Shown here in pieces: positions 35,614-47,210 of a stretch of 64,000 bases of DNA. Origin of the DNA: Pyronema omphalodes. Lineage: Eukaryota; Ascomycota; Pezizomycetes; Pezizales; Pyronemataceae. Position 1 is the stretch's first letter. Every line of letters starts with the position of its first letter. Location: assembly GCA_024516155.1 (NCBI GenBank), contig JAJJXM010000019.1, forward strand, positions 682,001 through 746,000, written 5' to 3'. Both the position numbers and the translations under genes were made by a program. The notes beneath the pieces were generated by a model. The model saw only the letters and a list, made by a program, of their open reading frames with translations. It searched no databases and was not told the origin of the DNA.

Positions 35614-36419
35614 CTGTTTACGCCTATTGGGAGCTCCTCCACTGTGTGATATGAATCGTTGTCAAATTACATCCCCTTTCCCATCTCCCTTAAATTTCCA
35701 TCCGCATTTTTTGATTTGATTTGATTTTCTTCAACGTTCCCAACCTTAAGGTTATGACGTATACTACAGTCTGGATACATTTGGAGGCTTTAGCTGTTGC
35801 CTTAGAGTCTCGCTGGGGTTCGCCCCGAAGCGCGCTTCATTTCTTGGGCTGTTGCCACCTCTCTTCTTCCTGCTGGTTTTCATTCTCGTTGTTACATTTT
35901 GAAACCATGTTTGCTCATTTACCACTCGTTACTCTTAACTCTCCTTTCCCCTCTTCTCCTCTCCTCTGCTCTTCTTTGCTCTCCCCTTCTTTACTCACCG
36001 CTCTAATTCACTCCCCTTCACTCCTCTCTGCTCCTGTACTCTCCCCTTACTTCTTTCCTGCTCCTCTCCATTCATCTCCGCTCCTCTGCTCTTCTCTTCT
36101 CTTCTCTGCTCTTCTCTCCTGTCCCTTCACTTCGCCGCTCGCCTTTGCCTCTTCTTTTCAGACTTCTCCCCTCGCCTCTCTCTTCAGTTTTCATCCCATC
36201 CTTTCCTATTCTTCCCCTCACTTCCTCTCACTTCCTCTCACTTCCTCACACTTCCTCTCACTTCCTCTCTTCAGCTTTTCTCGCCTTATACTTATTTCCC
36301 GCTTTTGCTGTCTATCTATGTACATAATTATGTATCTGTCTTCAGTGTTTTTTTTTCCTGTTTTTCTTTTAGTTTTTATACAGCATTGTAATTCCTGTGA
36401 AGTTTCAGTTCGCGGCAAA
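35614..36419. other. Long pyrimidine-rich tract
   Basis: From about 35935 to 36290 the plus strand is almost only C and T, including a 10-bp cttcctctca tandem near 36220-36270. The 246-residue plus frame over it (35721-36461) is Ser/Leu/Pro low complexity and I do not accept it as a gene. Confidence 0.7.
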
Positions 36420-37200
36420 GTTTATTCCGCTGTACTTGGTATTTCGGGCAGCCTAGGATAAGGTGTTTGGATGTTTGTGGGGGTTGTAGTAGACAAGTGC
36501 ATCTGGTGAAGGATAACTTTCTGACTTCGTCTTTGTTAGATAATCCAAGACATATCCATGACCGGTTCCCAGGCCTAGGATGGCTAATCAGATTTTTTCG
36601 GGTGGTAGTTGTGTAAGCAGTGTCCGGCTGTCTTAAATGAGGTGATTTGTATGTTTTCCGCTGTTTTTGTCGTTCGTATCACTCCTTCCACTCCTTAAAT
36701 TGCTGGCCTCGATTTTGTCTTTGGAGTCAGGAAAGGGATACTACAGGCGTGTGGTTCAGTTTTTGAGAAGTTGCAGCTTTGGCAAGGTGATTTACCTCCT
36801 CATTACCTCGGATTTGTGTGTGTCCCGGTACCCATACGATGGTTGTTTCAGTGTTGAATTTTTTTCAAGGTTTTAGTGATTGCATGAATGCCTCGGGCCG
36901 TATCTTGGTCGGATTCCCTTTGGAGGTGTCTGATTCTCCGGATAGCTGACTGGTTGTCGCTGAAAATATACATGTGACGATTATATGATTTGTGTCGCTT
37001 GATGAATAATGCTGTCGTTTTGAGCCCTTTAAATATCGCCCGGAGTTCAGCATCACAGACTTCTCTGGTGTTTGTGGCAGTGAGAGAGGCCATACGGCAT
37101 AGTTTCTTCGTTTGGCATTGAGTCTGTCACCGGTGGTAATGCTCTTTAATTATGTAGAGCCGTTCATCCATTTGCATAGCTATCTCTCCCAAATGCAAAC
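36420..37200 (-). mobile_element. LINE retrotransposon relic (RNase H and C-terminal region)
   Basis: The minus strand keeps, across several frames, the 3' end of a Tad-like LINE ORF2. An RNase H domain is seen in CDAELRAIFKGLKTT, YIFSDNQSAIRRIRHLQ and WVPGHTQIRGNE. A TGHGY motif follows (LGLGTGHGYVLDYL), and then a cysteine/histidine end (TSKHLILGCPKYQ). At least three frameshifts and several stops separate these pieces. The reverse transcriptase is not found to the right, so the copy is 5'-truncated or eroded. Confidence 0.7.
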
Positions 37201-38367
37201 CGTACCCATTTAATTGTTATCGCTCCTTTCACCACTGGCTTGATGGCATCGTGTACTACATATGTTCGGGTGATAAATCATGATTTTCGGCTGTGGGTCT
37301 ATGATTAATCATGTTGTTTATTGCAAGGACAATTCCGCTCTCCGATAATTCGGTCAACTACAATCCATACGTTATCATACACTTAATGCATTTGCTGAAC
37401 CCCAACATATAGCGATCGGCAACTAAGTGTTTATGCACTGTCTTACACAAAACACGGTTGCATGCATTGATGCCAACTGTATCCACACGTATCAATTTTA
37501 ATTACCCATGTGTATAGTAAATAGTCAATCCTATTCCTCAAGCTGAATATAGGTCTTCTTAGCCTATTTTCGGGAGCTGGGAATGGAGCACGGTGCACCA
37601 GGTTCGGCTCAATTTTGTCGGGGTGCGAAAGCGGACTTGCCTTGATCAGCCAAGCCGGAACGGGCCGCTGTGGTTAGCTCCCACCCCGCTCCTGCCTCTC
37701 ACCGCTCCAAGGTTTCAAGCGTTGACGTGCTAGCACTTGAGGATGATGGTTTCTCCATAGTCTGGGCGGTTATCGAGCGAGACTTGAGCCGTCGGATTTC
37801 ATGCATTTTTGCTTGCCGCCCTGAAGTAGATCAGTTCTAACTTAACACAACTAGTCATGAGCCTTGCTTAGGTTTCATTTCAACTCCAGGTGCAGTCTGA
37901 GACTGTCCTCTGCCGGTCCAGTAAAGGCCCCACGGACTGTCCGGGTGATCGTCTGATCATCATGTTGAGGTGCGTATAAAATATACATGCACAGAGAGCG
38001 TGAAAAGGTGACAAAAAACTAAATTCGGAAAGCTTGAACGAGCTGAAGCATGAACTGAACTGATTGATCATACATATGTAAGCGAACCCTGATATTTCAA
38101 ACTAGCAAACTCCAGTAACAACAAAAGAAATTAGATGCAAAGACAAGCGACAAGCTGCAGCAAACGCGCTGAAACAGTACAGAAGTGATCAACCAACATA
38201 AGCGAACACAAAAAAAACACGCATGTACCAACCCAACAACCGGACCCAATAAAAATAAGTACGCTTAATAAACCAACAAAAGAAAAGAAACGATAGATAG
38301 ATATTTTAAGGTTGCAGTGCATTCATTTTTTCGATCCCCCGAGTATCATGCCTAAGCTAGAGCACTA
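37201..38367. other. Spacer before the Hsp70-like gene
   Basis: No gene recognised. The block 37560-37870 has higher GC than its surroundings but no open frame. Confidence 0.5.
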
Positions 38368-40738
38368 TTATCCAATTTGAGCCCATGAATTTGTCATGCG
38401 CCGCACAAAAGACGATTTAGGGCGGACCCACTTAAACTCAAATTCTCCTCCTTCTGAGAGGTATGGCATTTCCACCATACCAGCTCTTTTCCCACGATAT
38501 ACTGATCCCAACTCCATGATTGCTGGTCCTAGTTTGAGTTCGACTGTGTATTTGAACTCTCGATAACGCTTACCCATCCCTGGGAGAGCAGGTAAGGATG
38601 ATTCTTTCGTACTTGATGTCTCCGAAGGAGCATCACCTTTGATCCGCTTTTCGTGCCAGCGAATCCGTTTAATATCGACTTCCCATGGTAGGTACCCAAG
38701 TGGCTGCACTTCTGCAGGAAATTTGTAAGCCATGTAAGCCTCATATGACGAAGGAAGCGTACCCCCGGTGCAATATTCTGGCGGTTTGTCGGCATCGCAA
38801 TATAGGAACCAGTCGAGAAATCGTCGACTTCCGAAATCCAAGAGACCTGTATGAACGATCCTCTGCTCTTCAATTTTAACTTTTCTTCCATCCATGATTT
38901 CATCACCCTAAAATTCTGTCAGTCATGACCTTTAACAATAAATTGAAGTGGTGGGTTTAACATACTTTTCTGAGTAGCCATTTGATACTTGTGCTTTCAT
39001 GCAAACCTAATATCGAATCTGTTCGACTCGATCTTCTTCCACCTTCATGCGGGTCATACTCTGGTGTCTTTGCTATGCCGTAGTTATATCGTGCTTTTCT
39101 TGATTCGATCATGTGATTCTTCTCAAGACCCCACATTGTCGCTCCTCGAACAACAGCAGACCATCTAAAATGGGTTATTAGAAGACAATTCTGCGGTTAA
39201 TTGATAAAAAATACTCACGCCTCTTCATCTCTGAGTATAATTGTACTTTTTCCTCTTGCCGCCTTTCTGAATTTCTTTTCCAGGTGTTGGAAAAGATATG
39301 TACTTTGTCCAAAACCCCCAACAAGAAGAATTGCCTTATTCTTGACGTCCTCAGGTACGCATCTAAGCTGGTTTTCTACCAACACTTCGATCTTATAAAG
39401 TTAGTTTTGTAGAATTAATAAAGCTATCCAGTCGATACGACATACCTTCTTACAGGCGGTCTCGAAGAGTGCTTTGAGCTCCTCTAAATGCCTGATTATT
39501 TGTGAGTCTTATTTCTAAAAGATGACCTGGAAGACGACCGAAAAAAACGTACTGTTTGAGCTTTATTGTATCGTTGACAATCCCTTTTTTCGCATCATCC
39601 TGGACGCCTCGGAGATCGACAATAAGCCTTCCGTTTTCTTTGTTGTCGTATTGGAATGACGGTTTCACTCCCAGCTCGAACATTCCCATCATGTATTTCT
39701 TATCACCTTCCTTCAGTTTGTCGTATTGTTCAGGGCCAACCATATTCCTTATAAAGGCTTCAAAATCCTTGTCTGCAGCGGAAATCAGTATATTGACCAG
39801 AAGTTGGAGTACTTTGCATATACCTAAGTAGACAGAACCACAGAAGCCTCCTTCCCCTGTGACACTTTCCTTTACTCTGAGTGGATTTAATGACAAGATT
39901 TCGTATGTGATAAGGTCCTATATGCAGATCCCTGTTAGAACCATACAAGAATTACTGAATAGAAATGACTTACGCAAGTTCCACCACCTGCATCACAAAC
40001 TGTAATGACATCTTCCGCCTGTAATAAAGCCCTCCGCGCCGCTCTTCCGAGAACTGCAATCGCCGCTGCTTCTGGTTCGGGGAGAAGATCAGTGTTTTCT
40101 GGCAAACCCGCCTTTTTCGCCAAATCCTTCATCATTATTATTGTCGCTGGTTTCCATACTGCTGGTATTGTCAGGATGACTCGCACACTGAATCTATGCA
40201 TGAAATCTTCTCCAAGAATGAATTGAAGCTGTTTTTTTGTATAATCCCAAAGACATCGTAAAAAGTCGACTGTGATATCCTGAACACTCTTCCCAAATTT
40301 CTTCATCAGATGCTCCAGTGTTTTCAATTCCGAATTCTCTTTCGATTCCGGGTTTTCGGGTCGTTGTAACAGAAGCTTGAACCATGTAAATGGACCTTCC
40401 TCGTTTTCTTCATGATAACTTCTTCGAATGGCATTAAATCCCCAGCTAACTAGCGCATGCGGATGAGATTTTTCATAAGTCACTGCCGTTGGGACTTTGT
40501 GTGAAGTTCGGTTGGCGGATGACGGGTCGATCCAATTGCTAATGACCTGAATACTTTCTGGTCGGTCGCCAGTAGCCCAAGCAACGCCAGAATGACTATT
40601 GCGATAGACGAGCCCCAAATATTAGCCAATTCTGGGGGGGGGGGGCGTGCAGCAGGGGGAGCAAGGATTTTTTTTTTCTACTCACGTTGTGCCGAAGTCA
40701 ATACCGATAACGAGGTCGGTTGGGGGAGTTGGGGACAT
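38368..40738 (-). CDS. Hsp70-like (actin-fold ATPase) protein, seven exons
   Basis: Model complement(join(38368..38907,38966..39164,39219..39391,39446..39491,39553..39917,39974..40595,40686..40738)), 665 aa. The nucleotide-binding domain is complete: IGIDFGTT at 11-18 (joined over the first intron to HSGVAWATGD), a connect region with VILTIPAVWKP and LLPEPEAAAIAVL, phosphate-2 loop DAGGGT at 219-224 followed by DLITYEILSLNP, and adenosine motif VGGFGQS at 386-392. The C-terminal third (WGLEKNHM onward) is the variable tail of the fungal HSPA12-like group, not a canonical substrate-binding domain. These proteins are expanded orphans in filamentous fungi with unknown clients. All six introns are 54-90 bp and restore frame. 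A 12-base G:C run sits inside the first intron. Confidence 0.88.
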
Positions 40739-41784
40739 CATTTGTGCGTCTGTGTGAAACCACATGTGACCTGGCGATAAAGATGCTGAAACGATGAGGG
40801 CCCTGGATCCTGCCAGAAATTTGAACGAAAGGCTTTGGAGAGCTCAATGTTCACTATTTGAGTCTGGAGCGGCTCTTTTCATAGGGGAACAAAGACGACA
40901 AAGCTTTTATCAGCTTGACGAATGCTGCGAGCGTATCTCGCCCCGCTTAAATCAAAATTGCGGGGTCGGCCGCAAGTCACCGACCCACATGAATAACGAA
41001 AAATTGGCATTGGTTCGTATAAATTTGAATTGTCGAGTGGACGCGGTCCACGTAAGAACCACACATCCATTTCCACAGGGCGGCCGATACGGCTACTCGC
41101 GCATTGATGTACTATGACGTGTCCGGCCAATGAGGACTTGTCACTTTGCAGATGATTGGCGGGTTTGAGGCTCTGCATACATAGTGCCGGACTCGAAAGC
41201 GATTATCGATAGCGGCAATCCAATAAGGGTGTTTCGGTAAACCGTCAGCGTGCTCTCAGCTGTTGCGAAGAATTCCAATAGAATTTGAGGCTGGGAGAAG
41301 TCCGACATGAAAAATTTTGAGACCGGATTCGATAGTTTTCCAATATTGCTTTTGTTAATAAATTTTGGATTTTGTCTGACGATGTTCCCCCACAAATTAG
41401 CTATTTTTCTGGCTTGTTTTCGCTTGATTCATGACGATATGCCGTGAGCATCATCATCATGAGCCGTGTGTTGACGTGGTGACAAAAAGGCATCTAAGGA
41501 CTAAAATAGACGGTGCGGTAAATCGGGTCCAGGCGGTGGCGGACTAACTAATGTGGAACCCAAACTTAAAAAAGTCAATTCCAGCTACTCCTGGTTTTGA
41601 TTTGCCAAATTCACTTGACGTGGTTAAAATCCAATAATTTTCTTGCGTGCCGTGCGATGGATATATAAGGACCTTCTTCTCCAGCTTCAAATGTCGTCCT
41701 TTTTCTTGAGATTCCGCTTCTTAAAACCACCGACCATTCCCTCATGCGCCATCAAAAATACAAACCACCCTACTCAGCGCTAAA
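40739..41784. other. Spacer with an orphan TATA-like element
   Basis: A tatataagg at about 41662 is followed by a pyrimidine-rich leader and A-rich stretch resembling a fungal promoter, yet the next 200 bases are the repeated fragment at 41785-42040 rather than a gene. Nothing else recognised. Confidence 0.4.
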
Positions 41785-42040
41785 TATGTCACCAGTTCCC
41801 GCCTTACAGCGCTGATTGACACCCGAACGATTGCACAGCAAAGACGCCGAGGTCTGACGGTTCCTTCACAACTCCATCATCAAGCATGATCGTTGAGAAC
41901 AGCCAGCAAGTTATTCAAGTGTTCGGAAAATCTGTTGTGCAAGCTATAAGCGTAGTGAAGTCTTCTTTAGTTACTGCTTATTGATGACGAATGCCACTTC
42001 ATCATTACGGCTGGGATTGCGCTGTTGATATTTTGCACAA
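41785..42040 (-). repeat. Duplicated segment, inverted partner of 31880-32135
   Basis: See the entry at 31880. The two copies are about 10 kb apart in opposite orientation, diverged by point changes and indels. Confidence 0.55.
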
Positions 42041-42227
42041 CTTTGGATACGGAATATTTGTGGTTGGTTATGACGGGAGTGTTGGCCGGAGCCGAGTTTC
42101 CTACTAACCCCTGAATAATGCGTTCAAGTCCGAAAGGTGTCAGTTTTGGCCAGTGGAGGATTTCAGCCATTTCCTTCATCGACGGCCGTATTGGAACTTG
42201 TACATGAACGGCAGGCGATGCGGTCAT
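41967..42227 (-). pseudogene. ORF fragment, C-terminal piece of an unknown protein
   Basis: An 86-residue minus-strand frame with ordinary codon use (IRPSMKEMAEILHWPKLTPF, GLERIIQGLVGNS, ending WHSSSISSN). Its last 20 residues are recognisable in the diverged copy at 31880-31945 (AVPAIMMMWH...SSN and a stop at the same place). The frame can be extended slightly upstream past this ATG but meets a stop near 42290. I do not know the family. It may be the last exon of a decayed gene. Confidence 0.35.
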
Positions 42228-42667
42228 GTACTCTGCAGTGCAATGGTCTGGTGTTGGCCTTTTTCGCCCACCGACATCTCGAACTTACAGGGGAGGCTGT
42301 AAGTCTAATCACAGTGGATGATAGCGTGATGTATACCGGCGCATAAATCCATTGCGCTTGTGCACTTTTTTAGTTGGGGGAGGTTTGTGAAAAATGATGA
42401 TGGTTCACCAATTGCTAACCGCCCAATATTAGCACCTACCCAAGCTGTATTAACGTATACCGTTGTAGCCGGGTATTCTGACGATTTATGAGTGAGTTCC
42501 CATTTGTATCCGAAATTAATGCAACACTGCCTACGGTATCGGCTCCTGAGAGTCGGATGTTGTCGTCATACGGATAGAATACTGTAGAAATTTAGCCGTT
42601 GTGTATGTATATGTTGGTGTGCGTGAGTGAGTAAGTGAGTGTGTGTGCCAGAGTTGTGAGGCTCATT

Positions 42668-43180
42668 GGATGATGATGAAGCCATTACAGTTGATAGAGC
42701 CACGTTGAAAAATGTGCGATATGCGAGACGACCTATCTACGGCCTAAATTAGTGGATGCAGCATTTCTGCAGATCCAACACCTTGGAAATAATGCATCCA
42801 ACGCTTGAGGTGACACTAGGATATACTCGTGGATGAAGGGCATATTAGGAGCTCACGATCTCTGCGTAAAGCGGGTATGGCCCACCATACCATATTGCAT
42901 AGTATATGGGCACCATACATAAAGAAAAAGGAATAGCCTGCTCTAAAACTTATAAATCTAAGGGAAGGTGGGCTTGTAGAATTTTCGCTTTGCTCCGTTC
43001 TTAATCATGTGGGCCATCCTTCTCTTTAACTAACTAGCTTTGAAGAAGGTCCACCACACCCGCAAATTCAAGGATGACCCTTTATATAACATTTGCTTGC
43101 CGCCTCTCACCCGTAACCAATTGTTTCGTCGGAAATTTCCAACGTATATTACCCGCCACGCATATAAACTTACATTATTA
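42668..43180 (+). repeat. Duplicated segment upstream of the MCFG gene
   Basis: Direct-orientation partner of 32350-32725. It is longer than its partner because of extra sequence (for example a tatggcccaccatacc block near 42877). Confidence 0.5.
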
Positions 43181-43361
43181 CAAAGAGGGCTGTCACCACG
43201 CATTTATCAGATTGACGCCTAAAGCCCTTCACTTCGCAGTTTATGGTCAGTACAACATTTTTTTGACTTCAACTGGTTGATTGGACTTGTTATCCAATTG
43301 TTTGCACAATAAGAGGAGGTACCACATGTACTGATTGTTTCTCAGAGACCTCAGCGAACTA

Positions 43362-44121
43362 ATGTGCTTTGGAAAGAAAAAACAACCTGAAAATGCGAGA
43401 GCGGTTACTCCACCACGGCCTCAGGACGACTTCGCCATTATCCAGCAATTCAATCAGCTGTACATGAAAGTGCGAGCATGGAGCGTCGAGTTCGTTGGTG
43501 GTGCAGTAGGTTCAGAACTTTCGGCGCAACAAGTTGCCCTTTTGCGACGTCTGGTTTTGAACAATCTAGACCTAGCGGAAGTTTTAGCAGACAAAACGTT
43601 ACATCGACATGTTATCGAAGGTGTAATTGGAATTGCAATTGCTGAAATGTTAAGCTCAAAAACTCCATCAGGTGTGTGACAATTGCGGAAAATTCTAACC
43701 GTAAGAATATGCGAACTCAATGTAGCGAAATTCTGACGACCGTCTAGACACAAATGCACTATCAGAAACCATATACAGTCAAGTCACAGGCTTTGCGACA
43801 AGTAAAACAACAATGAAAGAGTTAAAAAACGATCTGGGGGCCATTTTAGCAATGGCAGTCAGCCTGCAAAAATCATTTGCTACACAAACAGCGACATTTA
43901 CAGTTTCTTATCCGCGAGTTCAGGATGGCCAATGCGAATTTCAAACGGCAATGATGGAAGACAAGAGCAACGGCAAGAATGGTGGACCTTCGAAAAGGCT
44001 GGTTGGCTTGCTTATATTCCCTGGAATGTTCAAGGTGGCCGAGGGTGTTAGAACGTGCATGGTCAAAATCAAAGTAATATGCACCGATGAAATGGCCCGG
44101 TATAACGTCAAAGTCGCCTGA
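43362..44121 (+). CDS. Unknown two-exon protein starting MCFGKKK
   Basis: Model join(43362..43673,43726..44121), 235 aa. I do not recognise a domain. The 52-bp intron (GTGTGT...TGTAG) is the only way to keep frame into RNSDDRLDTNALSETIYSQ, and both exons have balanced codon use. The start is a short basic/cysteine segment (MCFGKKKQPENARAVTPPRP), then helical sequence (FAIIQQFNQLYMKVRAWSVEF, ALLRRLVLNNLDLAEVLADK, VIEGVIGIAIAEML), a second helical part (MKELKNDLGAILAMAVSLQ) and a beta-like end. Small proteins with a similar MCFG start and helical make-up recur as hypotheticals in filamentous fungi, as far as I recall. It is an intact gene inside repeat-rich DNA. Confidence 0.6.
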
Positions 44122-44298
44122 ATATTCGCTGAGGTTCTTTTTTTTAAAAATTCTTTTCTGGGGACTATTTACAACAGGAGTTTTGGTGTTGTTTATTTTC
44201 ATCGACCAACGATTTCAGGTGGGATAGGACGCGCAACAGGACAGGCGAAGGGTGATCGGGTGTAATTGTGGTGTAAATACATTTGGCTTTTGAGAGGG

Positions 44299-44940
44299 TT
44301 ACAGAGTCCGTACGGAATCATTCAAGATTAAGTGTCTGAGACTGGGGGTATTCTGTTGGATTTGAACAAGCGGGTAGGGAATTGGGTGGAAAGAGATAGG
44401 ATAATCGTGCGGCCGGTATGGGAAGGTCCGGAGACGGAAGCAGGAGGTCAAGAAACAGGGAATAAGCTGGAGGTGCGGGATGGAAAACCTGGACAGCGAA
44501 CAGTGAGCCTCCTTTTTGCCTCCTTCCCTTCTATTGTAATATGTATAGATACCAATTGTAATTCTCATTGACAGAAGCTCCGCAACTGGATCGGCTACAG
44601 CGCCTTTCAATTTCGTGTACCCGATAGCTTCGTCGCCGGAGAATGGATATTCGACGTGCTTCCAATTCCATTCTCCTTCCCTTGCATTCTGTGCTTGAGA
44701 ACCAGAACGCCATTGCATATATGGGATGCGCTTGAAACGGGGAACTCTCTGAGACATACTTATGGCTCTCCTTGTTACGAGCGGCGGGATTGAGGAAGTA
44801 ATAGATCGAGACCTCCGCTGTCGGCTATTTATCACAATTCTAACTGACATCTTGCGATTGGATAATATCTGCTCAATGTATATCCGATCCAATAGCCTTA
44901 CCGGATTCATGGATTGCGTTACATGAATTCCGCATCGCAA
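44299..44940 (-). other. Ambiguous coding region, strand unresolved
   Basis: A 213-residue minus frame and a plus frame at 44332-44571 compete. The plus frame can be spliced (GTGAGC donor at about 44502, GACAG acceptor at about 44575) to read KLRNWIGYSAFQFRVPDS and on to a stop near 44791. The minus frame contains EGEWNWKHVEYPFSGDEAIG. Neither shows a domain I know, and either or both may be non-coding. Confidence 0.25.
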
Positions 44941-46949
44941 CCTATGGCGGTCTGCTACGTGCGTGCCAGTAGCCTGGGGCTGTGAGCTGCGAGTCCTTGC
45001 GGTGATGGAATCCCGGAACCGGACAAAATATAATTCAATGTGCCTTGTACATCAGTGAGAAGTATAGTAACGGCAACACTATGTACAACATCACATAATT
45101 GTCGGGTAGAAACATCCTGTAATTTCATCAAGTTATTCAGTTTTATGATGGTTATGCTAAGGCATGTTCTGGATTAAAATTTCATCTACCGCGTATGTTT
45201 CGGGAGCCAATCATTTCAATTCTTGAGTTAAGAATAACTCCAACGGATCCGACAAACGCCGCTACCATCTAACTAGAGCCTAAGTGCCAAAATTTTATCC
45301 TAGGCTACATGTTTGACGTTTTGATAATGCTCTTCATTTGTCTCATCGAGAGATGCCACCATGCGGACCTGCATTAGCAGCCAGACAGCCAGCTAAAAGC
45401 AGTACGATGTCGTGTCAAAAACCCTTGGAAACCAAGAACCAGGAACGATATCTTCCGCTAGCGGATGGTTTCGAGGTTGTAATGCTTGGAATAGGGGTTC
45501 TGTGTTGTACCTGCTTTTAGTGTCGATCTAGCGAGGCTGCTAAGAAGCAAATATGCCCGATCTTGAAAACACGTACGCATTTACTACGTAGGTCTATTTC
45601 AACTGTTCTAGAACTCTAATAAAATACTTCAGTATTAAACCCGGTAGGAGATACCAATCTTCAAGAGAATCAGAGTTTTGTCTGATACCATGCTGAATCT
45701 AGTCCTTGAATTTCAGGAGCAGATGATGCGGCACGAATTGTGATCATGATGACATGACGTCCCCGCTCCTGGGGGTTAAACCCTTACCCATACGGAGTGT
45801 CTCAAACCTTTAAATATTGTAGGTATCGTCATGCATAGGTGAAGTAAGGGACACGATCCAGGATTTCGATAAACCAACGCAACTAGACAGCGCGCCTTGA
45901 TCAATTTATCACGTGCGGGTGAATCTTATGCTATCTCAAACTTCTATGCTGAGGATTTATCTTAGTCACAAGCCTGTAGAGGACGATTTTTTAGTATTAT
46001 GTCGCATAGGTACAGCTGTCTCACCGATAGAATTTCCAAATTTACTTCGGTGTTTGCACTGATACACGATCAGTCACTCGTCCAATAGGGATAGGGTTAT
46101 TTGCAGTCCGATTACATTTCATGATGCCCATAAGGCATCGCACCCGTGGCTCGGATAAACATAAACAGAAAAAGCATTGTCTCTAAATCAAACAAAGCTG
46201 CTGAAATGAAATAAGATTCATTGCCGTGAAACACACGGCAGCGGTTTAATCGAAATTGAAGCGAATTCGTTATAACACGATTGGCGCGTTTAACTGGAGG
46301 CCCATCCGCAATGCCCTTCTGCTCTTACATTTGTTTTAAGCCAGCCTTCCAAATAATCAGGGCCGTAAAACAGCTAAATCGCGCAGTTTTATTTCATATG
46401 AAAAGGAGTTACCGCCCAAGATACCTGACTATCCCATTATCAAATTCTTCGAAACATCGCCCCACAGGGCATCGAGCAACGCTCTTCATGATAGGTCACT
46501 CTAAGATAAACGGCATATTCGATGTTTCAACGAAATAACTCAACCAGTCACTATTCACTGGAAACGTGGCAAGCCCGAGCACCTCAGTATCTAAGTTTTC
46601 GAAGCGGCAATATCAAAAGACCTATGAAGGTGACAAACTTCAACTTTGAGATACATCGAAAAGTCAAATGGTACACTACCACTAAGAAGCAAAGGATTGC
46701 AATGCCCTCCTAAAAACCAAAATGTTCCAGAATGCCCAATAAGTTTAAAATACGCAGACCAAAAATTGAAAATTACTAATGCTTATCTGTGGCTGCGAAT
46801 GCTTACTGCACATCTCCACGGGCGCACGTCTCCCCACGCTCAGCACTTCTCACAACCAGCGCGTCTCCTCACCCATATCGTCTCATTCGCAAATTGCTTA
46901 TGTATTATCAGCTCCTGCTCAATGTTTTGCAGTTAATCCGTTTGTGATA
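44941..46949. other. Gene-poor AT-rich spacer
   Basis: No gene recognised; short frames only. Confidence 0.5.
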
Positions 46950-47210
46950 TTCATTTGCGCGTGCTTTCGCATCCACACGTGTTATTGATTTTCATATGAT
47001 CTCCATTGGGGTGCACTCTCCATTCGCGGTGACCCTACATAACTTTCCCTGGGCGCTCACGGTATCAGCCTTTGATTAGCCACAGATAAGCATTAGTAAT
47101 TTTCCTAGAATTTTTGGTGCCGGTATTTAAAACTCATTGGGCATTTTGAAACGTATTGGTGTACAGATAGGCATTGTAGAGCTTTGCCCTATCTTTGAGG
47201 GTTGAATAAT
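46950..47210 (+). repeat. Dispersed repeat family, copy 2
   Basis: Matches 61625-61805 in order: atttgcgcgtg, cgctcacgg.at.agcc, tagccaca, attgggcattttgaa, ggcattgt.ga.ctttgc. It is the most diverged of the three copies. Confidence 0.55.

Noticed and set aside
35721..36461. 246-residue plus-strand frame
   Set aside because: Almost entirely encoded by a C/T tract and short cttcctctca repeats; no domain and no codon-like composition.
40596..40685. An upstream ATG-less start MGLVYRN for the Hsp70-like protein
   Set aside because: This frame is intronic; splicing to the exon at 40686-40738 restores the IGIDFGTT phosphate loop.
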